Counted from the stretch's first letter, positions 34,412 through 46,046 are shown. The stretch is 47,479 bases of DNA from Lachnospiraceae bacterium (GCA_014239155.1 JAAZZQ010000020.1:1-47479), one strand, 5' to 3'. Translations and numbers: made by a program. Notes: a model not told the origin generated them from the letters alone.

Positions 34412-35251
34412 TTATTGCAGCAGTGTTTCTGTTCCAATGGTATCTAATGGACCACCAAACAGTTTCCAGAAAAAATCCTCTCCCAAGAAAACATTGCCTA
34501 AGATCACAACCAACACAACACAAATCAGCACAACACAGATACATGACAGCAGGCGATAAATCCATTTCAACTCAGATTCGCCAATACTCCAACGCCTCCG
34601 TTTTCCAGAGTTGTCTGCTCTGACAAACAGCTTGATATCTTGGTACAACTGCATAAACTCCTGATATTCTTCCCGCTCTAATTTTCGTTCCAATAATGTC
34701 ATTACTTGCTTTTTAATTTGATTGTTCTTTCTCTCCAAATCCTCTAATTGTATCAGACGAATAATCTCCTCTGTACAGGCAACGACATTATCCCGCTCAC
34801 CTATGGTGCTATCATAGTCTGACAAATCCACCAAAAATCCAAGCGTAACTGTTCCATCTAGCGCAATCTGTGCCTGTCCCTGACACAAAATAAGATGCAG
34901 AACTGCGGGCGGCAGCTTGGATAAAATACATTGTTCTACCAGCGCAAGCCACACTTGCTGACAGGTACAGTATCCCTTTTTGATACTGCCCAAGTAAAAT
35001 TTATGCAATGGTCTCTCCTGAAAATAAGGAAACACCAATCCCGCATATGTATTCTGCATAAAAACTTCCGCACAATAGTTCTTTGCATCTTTCAACAGTT
35101 CTTTCACAATTTGGTGGTCTTTTACAATCCACACTGTCTTATACGGCGCTTCTGATTTTCCTGTTTCACGGCAGATATACACATTATTTGATTTCCCTTT
35201 CAGAACTTCTTGGATAATCTGATATATCTTCTTCCCTGTATTCAGAACCAT
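34412..35251 (-). CDS. Membrane-anchored degenerate protein-kinase-like protein
   Basis: A 279-residue protein from ATG 35251 (GAGGGAAAA site). Residues 1-200 suggest a protein-kinase fold: NVYICRETGKSEAPYKTVWI-type beta strands with a VK lysine, a hinge-like LVFPYFQERPLHKF, and a region LHLILCQGQAQIALDGTVTL ending in FLVDLS at the place of the catalytic and metal loops. The HRD and DFG aspartates are not conserved, so it would be a pseudokinase. One transmembrane helix at about 230-252 (LLSCICVVLICVVLVVIL) is followed by a short extracellular tail. T6SS-type systems are known to be tuned by kinases, but no catalysis is claimed here. The fold call is tentative. Confidence 0.55.
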   Translation of the reverse strand: MVLNTGKKIYQIIQEVLKGKSNNVYICRETGKSEAPYKTVWIVKDHQIVKELLKDAKNYCAEVFMQNTYAGLVFPYFQERPLHKFYLGSIKKGYCTCQQVWLALVEQCILSKLPPAVLHLILCQGQAQIALDGTVTLGFLVDLSDYDSTIGERDNVVACTEEIIRLIQLEDLERKNNQIKKQVMTLLERKLEREEYQEFMQLYQDIKLFVRADNSGKRRRWSIGESELKWIYRLLSCICVVLICVVLVVILGNVFLGEDFFWKLFGGPLDTIGTETLLQ

Positions 35252-35362
35252 TTTTCCCTCGCCTACTCTTTATTTTTCAATTGCTCTTTCGCAACAATTC
35301 CTTATAGTAATTCTCTGTTAACAGAACTGGCAGAAAGCCTGAATAAGTATAAAATTATTTTC

Positions 35363-37150
35363 TTATAATAATTCCCTGCTGACTACTGCATATACATAAG
35401 TAGAAATCTTTGGCATGTCTGTACAGTAAATATAAATTTCGTAGACGCCTTCTTTCGCCGGCGCCGTATACATACCATCCGCCGTAATCTCGCCGCTTCC
35501 CTGTTCCGTTAGTTCATAGCTTAACCGGCATGGTTGTAGATTCTGAAAACTTACATTAAAGTAATAGCTCTCTTTTGCCCGCAGTCGTACCGTTGGCGTC
35601 TCCGGTATGATAGAACGATTTTCCTCCTCCTGCATCTCGTCAGAATCTTTTCCAGAGCCAAACTTGATCGCAACCCAGCTCAATTGTAAAACAATACTCT
35701 TCTGTTCTCCCAACAATTTTGCCGCCACCTGAAAACTGCCTTTGTCATTTAACACACGAACAGCAGTCTCTACCTGCATACACTCCTGAAAACCAAACAA
35801 TTCCGCATTTCCAAAAATAGTATTTCTGCGGCTTCCTCTGTTGTAAGGTTCATTGTCTATATACTCTGTCCCCACTTCAATATACACATTTCCCTTGCCC
35901 AGACCATGCATAATTTCCTCAGACAAACACACATCACCTTTTTTCATATTGACATCAAGTGGTATCTCAAGCCTGCCGCTCGCCATAGGTAATTGCAGTT
36001 CTTCTCGACCTGTTACAGCTTCTGTATATTGTTCGCCTATATTCTGCTCAATTTTATTCCCATTGTCCCCGTCAAAATATGACAGGAATGTATCTCTCTG
36101 CCCAGCCTTCGCAGGTGTGATAATATAGTGTTTTACCCCCTGCTCAATTATCTTACTGACTAGACAGCTAACATCAGTGCGCAACAAATCCAGTACTGCA
36201 ATACATACATCTTGACTTGTGTTGGATTTTAGATTGCTTTCCAGATTTGTTTTGCCAACCGTATCCACAGCCAATGCAAAAGGCGGCAAATCTGATAAAC
36301 ACAATCGAAATTGTATTTCGGCTCCTGCTTCTATCTCACGTCCTCCAATCTGAAATTGCATATCCTCCTTTCGACACAAAACTGTTGTCTCTTTTGTCTC
36401 TGTAGGTTCAACACAAAACCAATAATTTTTTCTTAAAATTTGCCCCTTTGGAAGCTGTATTCCCTCAATATTGACTTCCAGCTCATGATTTCCAGTCATA
36501 TCTGTAAAGGAAGGCGTCTGCATCTTTATACGAAAAGACAACTCTTTTGTCTTCTCTGAATTTTTACGAACTACTACCATCAGTTTTACCGTATGTCCCT
36601 TTGAGGCAATATATGGCATTTGAATCCATACTGTGTAATCTACATTGTCCAATATTATTTTCTTTAAAATTAAATCTGTTGCTGTATCCTCTGCATCAAT
36701 CACGCAGGCATCATAATAGTCTCTAACATACAATTCATACCCTTCATCAATACGATTGCTTTCATACTCTTTTCCTTCTGTCCCAATATCACCGCAGTAT
36801 ACATTATGGACTGCCTCCTCTCGATAGCGAATATATAGCCCTGCGTACTCGCTGTGAAGTGTATCAAAGCCAGCTAGCCCCGAAAGCTTTTTCACTACAG
36901 AAGTATCCACTACAATCTCTCGTCCAGCCCCGTCAATTGCCACGCCACTCTCCACCAAAATCGACAAATCATCTAAATTTATGACATTGAGCCCGCAGAC
37001 AATGCCACTTCCGAACAAAATGCGGTTTAGAAAGCGTCGTTTATTGTTCATATAGAGTTGTTCCGCACTAAAATCCGCAGCGGTCAGCAGCTTGCCTGCG
37101 TAATAGCGGTTTCTTTCAAAAGGAAATAATTGGTTATTTTTCACATACAT
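35363..37150 (-). CDS. First operon gene: large beta-rich protein with C-terminal Ig-like domain
   Basis: A 595-residue protein. ATG 37150 lies directly against GGAGGA, so GTG 37144 two codons on may be the real start. There is no signal peptide or membrane segment. The N-terminus FPFERNRYYAGKLLTAADFS followed by AEQLYMNNKRRFLNRILFGS is a motif I associate with proteins encoded in eCIS loci. It continues VCGLNVINLDDLSILVESGV. The middle is beta-rich. The last 70 residues (LTEQGSGEITADGMYTAPAK then GVYEIYIYCTD) are a bacterial Ig-like domain. Possible roles are a fibre- or baseplate-associated protein or the link between particle and envelope module. The operon promoter lies 57 bases upstream. 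Confidence 0.65.
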   Translation of the reverse strand: MYVKNNQLFPFERNRYYAGKLLTAADFSAEQLYMNNKRRFLNRILFGSGIVCGLNVINLDDLSILVESGVAIDGAGREIVVDTSVVKKLSGLAGFDTLHSEYAGLYIRYREEAVHNVYCGDIGTEGKEYESNRIDEGYELYVRDYYDACVIDAEDTATDLILKKIILDNVDYTVWIQMPYIASKGHTVKLMVVVRKNSEKTKELSFRIKMQTPSFTDMTGNHELEVNIEGIQLPKGQILRKNYWFCVEPTETKETTVLCRKEDMQFQIGGREIEAGAEIQFRLCLSDLPPFALAVDTVGKTNLESNLKSNTSQDVCIAVLDLLRTDVSCLVSKIIEQGVKHYIITPAKAGQRDTFLSYFDGDNGNKIEQNIGEQYTEAVTGREELQLPMASGRLEIPLDVNMKKGDVCLSEEIMHGLGKGNVYIEVGTEYIDNEPYNRGSRRNTIFGNAELFGFQECMQVETAVRVLNDKGSFQVAAKLLGEQKSIVLQLSWVAIKFGSGKDSDEMQEEENRSIIPETPTVRLRAKESYYFNVSFQNLQPCRLSYELTEQGSGEITADGMYTAPAKEGVYEIYIYCTDMPKISTYVYAVVSRELL

Positions 37151-37206
37151 TCCTCCATTACTTCCAAATTCTTCCTTTTATCTCTTATTGTATATAATAT
37201 ATAAAA

Positions 37207-37235
37207 ATAATACTAAAATCAATCTTTTTCGTCAA
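37207..37235 (-). promoter_or_regulatory. Promoter of the 29.6-kb eCIS operon
   Basis: On the minus strand, -35 TTGACG (37235-37230), a 17-bp spacer and -10 TATTAT (37212-37207), upstream of the first gene. The genes downstream overlap or lie within about 140 bases of each other down to 7595, and I found no internal terminator, so this is the likely main promoter. Confidence 0.75.
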
Positions 37236-37244
37236 AATTTACTA

Positions 37245-37274
37245 TTCAACTCTTTCTTTTTTTGGTATGATAAT
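37245..37274 (+). promoter_or_regulatory. Weak candidate promoter of the divergent signalling/AAA+ operon
   Basis: TTCAAC (37245-37250), an 18-bp spacer and GATAAT (37269-37274), 32 bases before the ATG at 37306. The -35 is poor, so an activator may be needed. It is back to back with the eCIS promoter within 70 bp, which would allow shared control. Confidence 0.35.
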
Positions 37275-37305
37275 TTTATTACAAACTTTAGAAAGGATCT
37301 GTCAT

Positions 37306-38154
37306 ATGCGCAAAACAATTCCACTCCTACTAAATAGCGTTCTATTTATCTGTGGTGTTAGTCTTCTTTTTCTCCAACACACTGTTTTATGTGCAGTGTG
37401 TTACTTGCTAATCTCCATTCTATTTATATGGACATTTAAAACAGAACACACTTCTATCGATCTTCCTTCTGAGGAAAACTTATCCGAAGATACAGAAGCA
37501 CAATATGCGAAACTATCCCTTCAGGTTGAGGAACTTACTGCCGCCAATGAACTATTTGCCAAAGAAAATAAACAGCTTATGGACGAATTAAATTTATCCA
37601 AAAATGCACAGACCAATACAAGATATAATGGTGTCCTTTATACTTGCCCGCTGACTTCTTCTCTTCCAATGTGCTTAGATAATTTTTTTACGGACTATTT
37701 AAACCATCACGCAGACTTCATAAAACGTCAGAAAATTACTTTAAATTACAGTTGTTCCTCACCGGAAGCTGTCACTTATCTATCGTCAGCCGCACTGACC
37801 CTAATCTGTGGCAATATCATTGACAATATGATAAAATTCAGCCCTTTATCAGAGTCCGCCTACATCCGGATTACAGCATATGAAGGAGGCAGTCTTATCA
37901 TCTTTAAAAATGAAGGCAACGGACCAGCTGAATCCGAACTGGACAAACTGTTTGACCTAAACTATCAGGGCATCAACAAAAAGGGAGGACTTGGACTCGG
38001 GCTATCTCAAGTAAAGGTACTGATTGATGACTATGGTGGTGAAGTCTGGGCTAAAAGTACCAAAAACACAGGATTTACGCTGTATATAAAACTGCCAGAA
38101 CAACCTGTGACAACCGCCGACGAAAAAATATCCTTAATAAATTGGGAGAAGTGA
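37306..38154 (+). CDS. Membrane histidine-kinase-type ATPase lacking a visible phospho-acceptor domain
   Basis: A 282-residue protein. ATG 37306 has AGAAAGGA upstream; the upstream in-frame ATG at 37267 has no site. Two transmembrane helices (about 5-24 and 26-44) precede a coiled coil (about 65-105, LSLQVEELTAANELFAKENK). Residues about 145-270 are a HATPase_c domain with an N-box (TLICGNIIDNMIKFSPLSES), G1 (IIFKNEGNGPAES) and G2 (KGGLGLGLSQVKVLIDDYGG). Between the coil and the ATPase I see no H-box histidine of a DHp domain. It either uses another residue or partner or works as an ATP-sensing switch. It is two bases from the SH3 gene and divergent from the eCIS operon. Confidence 0.8.
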   Translation: MRKTIPLLLNSVLFICGVSLLFLQHTVLCAVCYLLISILFIWTFKTEHTSIDLPSEENLSEDTEAQYAKLSLQVEELTAANELFAKENKQLMDELNLSKNAQTNTRYNGVLYTCPLTSSLPMCLDNFFTDYLNHHADFIKRQKITLNYSCSSPEAVTYLSSAALTLICGNIIDNMIKFSPLSESAYIRITAYEGGSLIIFKNEGNGPAESELDKLFDLNYQGINKKGGLGLGLSQVKVLIDDYGGEVWAKSTKNTGFTLYIKLPEQPVTTADEKISLINWEK

Positions 38155-38156
38155 TT

Positions 38157-38732
38157 ATGAAGAAAAAAACGATACTTATTCTTATCAGTTTATTGCATAT
38201 CTGTGTCTTTTGTGTTGGAATCTTAATCTTTTTTCAAACGAAACAAACATCGCGCGAAAACAGTAATCTTATATCAGACGCTGCTGTCCGAATCACAGAG
38301 ACGGAATCGGATACCCTTATAGAACTTTCTTCTACAGAATCTTTTTCTACAGAGCCGCCCGAATCAGAACAAATGTTTTCTACTATAGAAGAATTTTTAC
38401 CGGAATCTACTTTTGTTGAAGATATCTCAGAACCTTTTATGGAAGAATCTTTCTCGGAAATATCCTCCGTCGAAGATATCTCAGAACCTATTACAGAAAA
38501 TATATCTGTACCAAAATCGTCCTATACTTTTAAGTATATTCCACATAACAATCTGAAGCTCAACATTCGGAATGCACCTTCCATGCAGGGAAAAATTATA
38601 GGAAAAGTTCCTCCCAACAAGGGTGGAACAATCCTTGAGTTTACAAACAAAGACTGGGCACTAATTGAATATAATGGCACAACTGGATACAGTAACTTAC
38701 ATTGTATTATATTGCACCCGCAAAAAAATTGA
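38157..38732 (+). CDS. Membrane-anchored SH3-domain protein
   Basis: A 191-residue protein from ATG 38157 (GGGAGAAG before it), two bases after the previous stop. Residues 4-26 are a signal anchor (TILILISLLHICVFCVGILI). Residues 30-120 are a Ser/Thr/Glu-rich, probably extended linker with a repeated VEDISEP motif. Residues about 125-188 form an SH3b domain (NNLKLNIRNAPSMQGKIIGK then GTTGYSNLHCI), a fold that often binds peptidoglycan or protein partners. It would reach from the membrane into the wall. Placed between the ATPase and the AAA+ gene, it may sense or anchor at the wall for the injection system. Confidence 0.75.
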   Translation: MKKKTILILISLLHICVFCVGILIFFQTKQTSRENSNLISDAAVRITETESDTLIELSSTESFSTEPPESEQMFSTIEEFLPESTFVEDISEPFMEESFSEISSVEDISEPITENISVPKSSYTFKYIPHNNLKLNIRNAPSMQGKIIGKVPPNKGGTILEFTNKDWALIEYNGTTGYSNLHCIILHPQKN

Positions 38733-38773
38733 TTGTTTTATTCTACCGCTTATAGAAAGGATTATTTTATTCA

Positions 38774-40819
38774 ATGAACTTTCTGGAAATTACTATATAC
38801 AGAATTATATTAAAAACATATTTGTTTTTTGAGGAGACAGGACGCCAGAACAGTTTTGAGCGCTTTTCTTATTTGCGTGTGCTCACAGAACGCCTAACAA
38901 AAGAATGTCTTGATGTTTGGCAACGTGATACTGGATTAGAGGCTTCGCGTTACAATAACCTTCTATCCCGCATCTGTGGAAAAGACGAAGCTGACAACAA
39001 TATCTTATGCAATGCGCTTGACCTCTGTATTGCTGTTGCATATGTGCCAGAATTTTCTGTCTATCTCAATTATTATACTGGAAATATTGCGACCATACAG
39101 ATTGCCTTGGAATTGGACGGTATAACACATTGCAGCTACAATGACACTCTGCGTTTACTACAAAAACTGCAAAAAGTTTGCTCTGTAGACTGGAACAAAA
39201 ATCCGCTTCCTTATGCGGCTCTTGCAATTGATAATGCCTTGCTCTCCTATCTGACTGGGGCAGACAGCCTATCCCCTAAATTATTTTCTGACAGGATAAC
39301 ATATTTTAAACATAACACTTTGTTACACCCTATGTTTATTAATCAACACCTTGCTTTAGAAGGAGCTGCATGGCTTCAAAACACTTGCGTAAATATCTCC
39401 TACGAAACGAATTCGCAAACACATATTCTGCATCTAAAGGGAACTGGAGGAAGACGATTTCTTGCCAAGCAGATTGCGCATTTAATGAAAAGGGACCTGC
39501 TTCTTGTCGATATTAGAAAATGTAAAAATGTATTGGAAATGAACTTGGAAAACACACCATTCTGGAACGAACTACTCCATGCCGCTTTCCTAAAAAATGC
39601 CATTGTGTGTCTCTATAACATCACCACTTCTCTGCTCTCCCTAACTCAGATTGACCCGGCGGACTTTGCTGCAACGATTGTCACTCCCTTTATTTCAGCG
39701 GATATCCCCGTTATTTTGTGCACAGATATTGATGTTTCTTTTTCTGCCGTTAAAGACTTCTATCTATATATACATCAAATTACGCTAAATTATTTAACCC
39801 GCAAGGAACGAGAATGTGTATTTCGCGGTTTTGCCGAACTCTATCAAATTCCAGTTGACTGTGCCTTCTATTCTGTGCGCTATCAGCTCTCCGCAAGTGA
39901 AATTGCCTATGCCGCAATACAATGGCATCATTTAAGCCAACCCAAACCAGAAGATTTCTCAACGATTTGCAACGCTCTTCTTTACAACCAGCAAGAAACC
40001 GCACTAGGGCAATTGTTTTATCCGTCAGTGAGATTTCAAGACTTAATTTTGCCTGTCTCTATCAAAAAGACATTGGAACAGATTTGCTGTGGTGCATCTG
40101 AAAACTATCAAATTTTTGAAGAATGGAATCTAAAAAACTGCTATCCCTATGGACGCGCTGTGACTGTATTACTCTATGGTCCTCCGGGAACAGGAAAGAC
40201 TATGACTGCCCATGCTATAGCGAAAGAGCTTGGTGCGCCTTTATATCAGATTGATTTGTCCCATGTGCTCGACAAATACATTGGCGAGACAGAAAAGCAT
40301 TTGGAACAAATTTTTTCCTTTGCCCAAAAAGCAAAACCAATTCTTTTCTTTGATGAAGCGGATTCTCTCTTTGGCAAGCGCGGAGAAATAACAGACGGAA
40401 AGGACCGTTATGCAAATATGGAAGTCTCCTATATTTTGCAGCGCATTGAACAATTTGATGGTATTGTAATACTGGCTACAAATTTATATAGTAGTATTGA
40501 CAAGGCATTCCTGCGCCGTATGAAATATGTAGTAAAATATCAGTCTCCTGACGCTGCAATGCGGCGCCATATTTGGGAAAACTGTCTACCATCAGAGCTT
40601 TTTTGTGAAAATTTAGACTTGGATTACTTGGCAAAACAGTTTGATTTCACGGGTGGTATTATCAAAAATATCATCTATGTTGCATGTGTCATGGCAGTCC
40701 ACGACAATAAAAAACTCTGCATGGAACACATATTGTATGCTGTCCGTGCAGAGTATGAAAAGCTAGAACGCCCCATCGTCAAAGATATGTGGGGAGAATA
40801 TGGAGAGATTATCCAGTGA
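38774..40819 (+). CDS. eCIS AAA+ ATPase (Afp15/Pvc15-like)
   Basis: A 681-residue protein from ATG 38774. The C-terminal AAA+ module has Walker A GPPGTGKT (469-476), Walker B ILFFDEAD with Asp527 and Glu528, sensor-1 ILATN and an arginine-finger-type KAFLRRMKYVV. The N-terminal 400 residues hold a second, degenerate nucleotide-binding-like part (HILHLKGTGGRRFLAKQIAH and on), as in other eCIS AAA+ proteins. In Afp/PVC, this ATPase is needed for particle assembly or cargo loading. Here it lies outside the structural operon, on the opposite strand in the signalling operon. Its end overlaps the convergent DUF4157 gene by 11 bases. Confidence 0.92.
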   Translation: MNFLEITIYRIILKTYLFFEETGRQNSFERFSYLRVLTERLTKECLDVWQRDTGLEASRYNNLLSRICGKDEADNNILCNALDLCIAVAYVPEFSVYLNYYTGNIATIQIALELDGITHCSYNDTLRLLQKLQKVCSVDWNKNPLPYAALAIDNALLSYLTGADSLSPKLFSDRITYFKHNTLLHPMFINQHLALEGAAWLQNTCVNISYETNSQTHILHLKGTGGRRFLAKQIAHLMKRDLLLVDIRKCKNVLEMNLENTPFWNELLHAAFLKNAIVCLYNITTSLLSLTQIDPADFAATIVTPFISADIPVILCTDIDVSFSAVKDFYLYIHQITLNYLTRKERECVFRGFAELYQIPVDCAFYSVRYQLSASEIAYAAIQWHHLSQPKPEDFSTICNALLYNQQETALGQLFYPSVRFQDLILPVSIKKTLEQICCGASENYQIFEEWNLKNCYPYGRAVTVLLYGPPGTGKTMTAHAIAKELGAPLYQIDLSHVLDKYIGETEKHLEQIFSFAQKAKPILFFDEADSLFGKRGEITDGKDRYANMEVSYILQRIEQFDGIVILATNLYSSIDKAFLRRMKYVVKYQSPDAAMRRHIWENCLPSELFCENLDLDYLAKQFDFTGGIIKNIIYVACVMAVHDNKKLCMEHILYAVRAEYEKLERPIVKDMWGEYGEIIQ

Positions 40820-41180
40820 TTGACATTACTCGTGTAGCCATCACATCCGCTTCATGCTCCAACACAGGACTATCATTGAGTGCTTGTCCATTCAAATTGG
40901 CTGTAGCGCGCACCTGCCCACGGCTTTGCTGAACAATATGTCCCAACTCATGTGCCAGATGTCGCTCCTGCCCTGGGGCAATATATACTTGATTTGCCTG
41001 CGTATATGCAAGTGCCTGCATTTGTGCGGGTTTCCCAGAATTGTAATGCACTTGCACTCCATCAAAAGAAATGCCAGAATAGGATTCAAATTGTTGTTTT
41101 AGTTTGTCTGGAATACCAGTTGTATTCTTCGATGAACGTTTACGAACAATGGGTTCTTTTTTTATCGATTGATGCTCCAT
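40809..41180 (-). CDS. Stand-alone DUF4157 protein (eCIS cargo-leader domain, HExxH)
   Basis: A 123-residue protein from ATG 41180 (GGAGGGATGTT site). Residues about 24-122 are a complete DUF4157: PDKLKQQFESYSGISFDGVQ, VHYNSGKPAQMQALAYTQAN and HLAHELGHIVQQ with His77, Glu78 and His81, then VLEHEADVMATRV near the end. DUF4157 is a zinc-peptidase-like domain usually found at the N-terminus of long eCIS cargo and toxin proteins. Here nothing follows it: the frame stops 19 residues after the third-ligand region. The basic N-terminus (IKKEPIVRKRSSKN) may be a loading signal. It could be a small cargo, a processing protease or the trimmed remnant of a toxin. It has its own promoter. Confidence 0.88.
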   Translation of the reverse strand: MEHQSIKKEPIVRKRSSKNTTGIPDKLKQQFESYSGISFDGVQVHYNSGKPAQMQALAYTQANQVYIAPGQERHLAHELGHIVQQSRGQVRATANLNGQALNDSPVLEHEADVMATRVMSITG

Positions 41181-41216
41181 AACATCCCTCCAATAAGAAT
41201 AACTAATATTTTATAT

Positions 41217-41245
41217 AGTATAACATACTTTTAGTGTCTACACAA
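41217..41245 (-). promoter_or_regulatory. Promoter of the DUF4157 gene
   Basis: On the minus strand, -35 TTGTGT (41245-41240), a 17-bp spacer and a consensus-like -10 TATACT (41222-41217), 36 bases before the start codon. The gene can therefore be expressed apart from the lac and eCIS operons. The rest of the 41181-41351 gap shows nothing else. Confidence 0.7.
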
Positions 41246-41351
41246 CTAGTACAACGTTTTCTCGCAATTTGTTACTATTTACAGCCTAGAAAACCACTCA
41301 TAGCAACAATTTGGGGCGATATCTTAAATTTCGCTGCGCAAAAATCGTCCC

Positions 41352-42755
41352 TCACCTCTCAATCATGTCCTCACAGAATGTACATTTCTCCCCGTGAACA
41401 GGTAACCGCAATTTTGCGTTTGCTTGTTCTACATTCATTTTGGAAAGAACAAAAGTTATAATAAGACTGATAATCATCGGAAGCCAGAGATACATAAAAT
41501 ATAGCATTTGAATACAGGAATCTGGCTGTGTCAGTGCAGTCCCATCAAATCCACTTGCTGCAAGAAGCCATCCTGCAATTGCTGTTCCAAGACCACCTCC
41601 TAACTTTACTCCAAGCGATGTACAGGAATACATTGTTCCATCTACCCGCTTGTGTTTTGTTAAATAGGTATACTCAGAGCAGGAAGCGATAACCGCGTTC
41701 ATATCTCCCTGCCACGGTCCCTGTCCGGCTGCTGCCATCGCCGTAAAGAGTAACATTAAAGGAACGCTTTGCAGATATCCTGCCACAATCACCAATGCCC
41801 TGCCAAGGGTTCCAAGCATATAGCCTCTAAGATTTAATTTGTACATGCCATTCCATCTCGCTACTAGTGTTGGCGTAAATACAAGCGCTATAATCAGTGG
41901 AATATTGACTGCCCATGAAAATATTCCATATAGATTTTCATTTTGTAAGACATAAGTCATATAATAAATGCCCATATTAATCATGGCAGTATATACTTGC
42001 TGTAAAATATAGACACCGCAAATCATTAGATAATATTTATTAGAAATTAAAAGCTTTGCCGCATCAATCAGACCATATTTTTCTGATAGTTCTGTCTTGT
42101 CTGGTGTTGCATCAATCAGCTCCTCCTCTGGAAGTTCTTTGACAGACAAAACAGATATTGTGTTGACAACTAGACCAATAATGGCATAAATAATAGCGAT
42201 TGTACGCCAACCTGTTGCCCCGCCGCCAAAAGCTGCCACAGCGCCCACTGTAATAGATTGTATCAAAAGACTTGTCGCAAAGGCAAAGATAAACCGACAA
42301 GACCCCATCTGCACTCGTTCCTTACTGTTTTTCGTCACCAGCGCAGTAAGTGCAGAATATGCAATATTATTTGCTGTATAAAATACTGCATTTAACAATG
42401 TATATGCGATAAAAAACCAAACATATTGTGAGGTTTTTCCCATATCAACTGGAATCGCAAAAATTGCGACCAGCGTCACCGCACAGCCAATATAGGCGTA
42501 GAGCATCCACGGTCTTGCCTTGCCAAGTCTAGTCTTTGTCTTATCAATCATTGCCCCGAAAAAAATATCTGTCACACCATCAAAAAATTTTGAAGCCGCA
42601 ATGAGCGAACCGACAATACCCGGATTTAGCCCCACTGTATTTGTCAGGTAAATCATAATGAAAGAAGATAGAAACGCATATACCACATTACCTGCAATAT
42701 CCCCAGAACCATATCCCACCTTGTTATACCACTTTAAATATGTTTTATCCTGCAT
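41352..42755 (-). CDS. GPH-family sugar:cation symporter, probably for beta-galactosides
   Basis: A 467-residue protein from ATG 42755 (AAAGGAGGAATTT site). About 12 transmembrane helices and the glycoside-pentoside-hexuronide (GPH/MelB-like) signature: KVGYGSGDIAGNVVYAFLSS near the start and FFDGVTDIFFGAMIDKTKTR with the following LGKARPWM. It would import a galactoside with sodium or protons. It lies 29 bases downstream of the beta-galactosidase gene and is in the same transcript. The length is normal for the family, and the C-terminus has a short Cys-containing tail (GEKCTFCEDMI). Lactose or a lacto-type oligosaccharide is the likely substrate. Confidence 0.88.
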   Translation of the reverse strand: MQDKTYLKWYNKVGYGSGDIAGNVVYAFLSSFIMIYLTNTVGLNPGIVGSLIAASKFFDGVTDIFFGAMIDKTKTRLGKARPWMLYAYIGCAVTLVAIFAIPVDMGKTSQYVWFFIAYTLLNAVFYTANNIAYSALTALVTKNSKERVQMGSCRFIFAFATSLLIQSITVGAVAAFGGGATGWRTIAIIYAIIGLVVNTISVLSVKELPEEELIDATPDKTELSEKYGLIDAAKLLISNKYYLMICGVYILQQVYTAMINMGIYYMTYVLQNENLYGIFSWAVNIPLIIALVFTPTLVARWNGMYKLNLRGYMLGTLGRALVIVAGYLQSVPLMLLFTAMAAAGQGPWQGDMNAVIASCSEYTYLTKHKRVDGTMYSCTSLGVKLGGGLGTAIAGWLLAASGFDGTALTQPDSCIQMLYFMYLWLPMIISLIITFVLSKMNVEQANAKLRLPVHGEKCTFCEDMIER

Positions 42756-42784
42756 AAATAAAATTCCTCCTTTCAGTATATGTT

Positions 42785-45883
<3,099 letters not shown>

Positions 45884-45967
45884 CTATAAATTTTGCATCT
45901 GCCCTTTTGACACCTCTACACAAAGCGTCTTTCGACTGTTTAAAGCATATCCAAATCCACTTAGCAT

Positions 45968-45996
45968 ATTGTATCGTCTAGGTTAATGCTGTTTTA
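45968..45996 (-). promoter_or_regulatory. Candidate activator-dependent promoter of the lac operon
   Basis: On the minus strand, -10 TACAAT (45973-45968) has only a poor -35 (TAAAAC, 45996-45991) at 17 bp, leaving a leader of about 95 bases before lacZ. A weak -35 fits dependence on the divergent AraC-type activator. Confidence 0.35.
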
Positions 45997-46046
45997 AGTT
46001 TGATTTTATTATAATTTCTTATTATTTAAACTTCCATAAACTACAT

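Noticed and set aside
7595-37150. Type VI secretion system
   Set aside because: No TssJ, TssL, TssM, TssB/C pair or ClpV-type unfoldase is seen; the sheath is a single protein and the AAA+ is Afp15-like.
41181-41351. Terminator of the lac operon
   Set aside because: I looked for a hairpin with a T-run on the minus strand after the symporter and saw none convincing.
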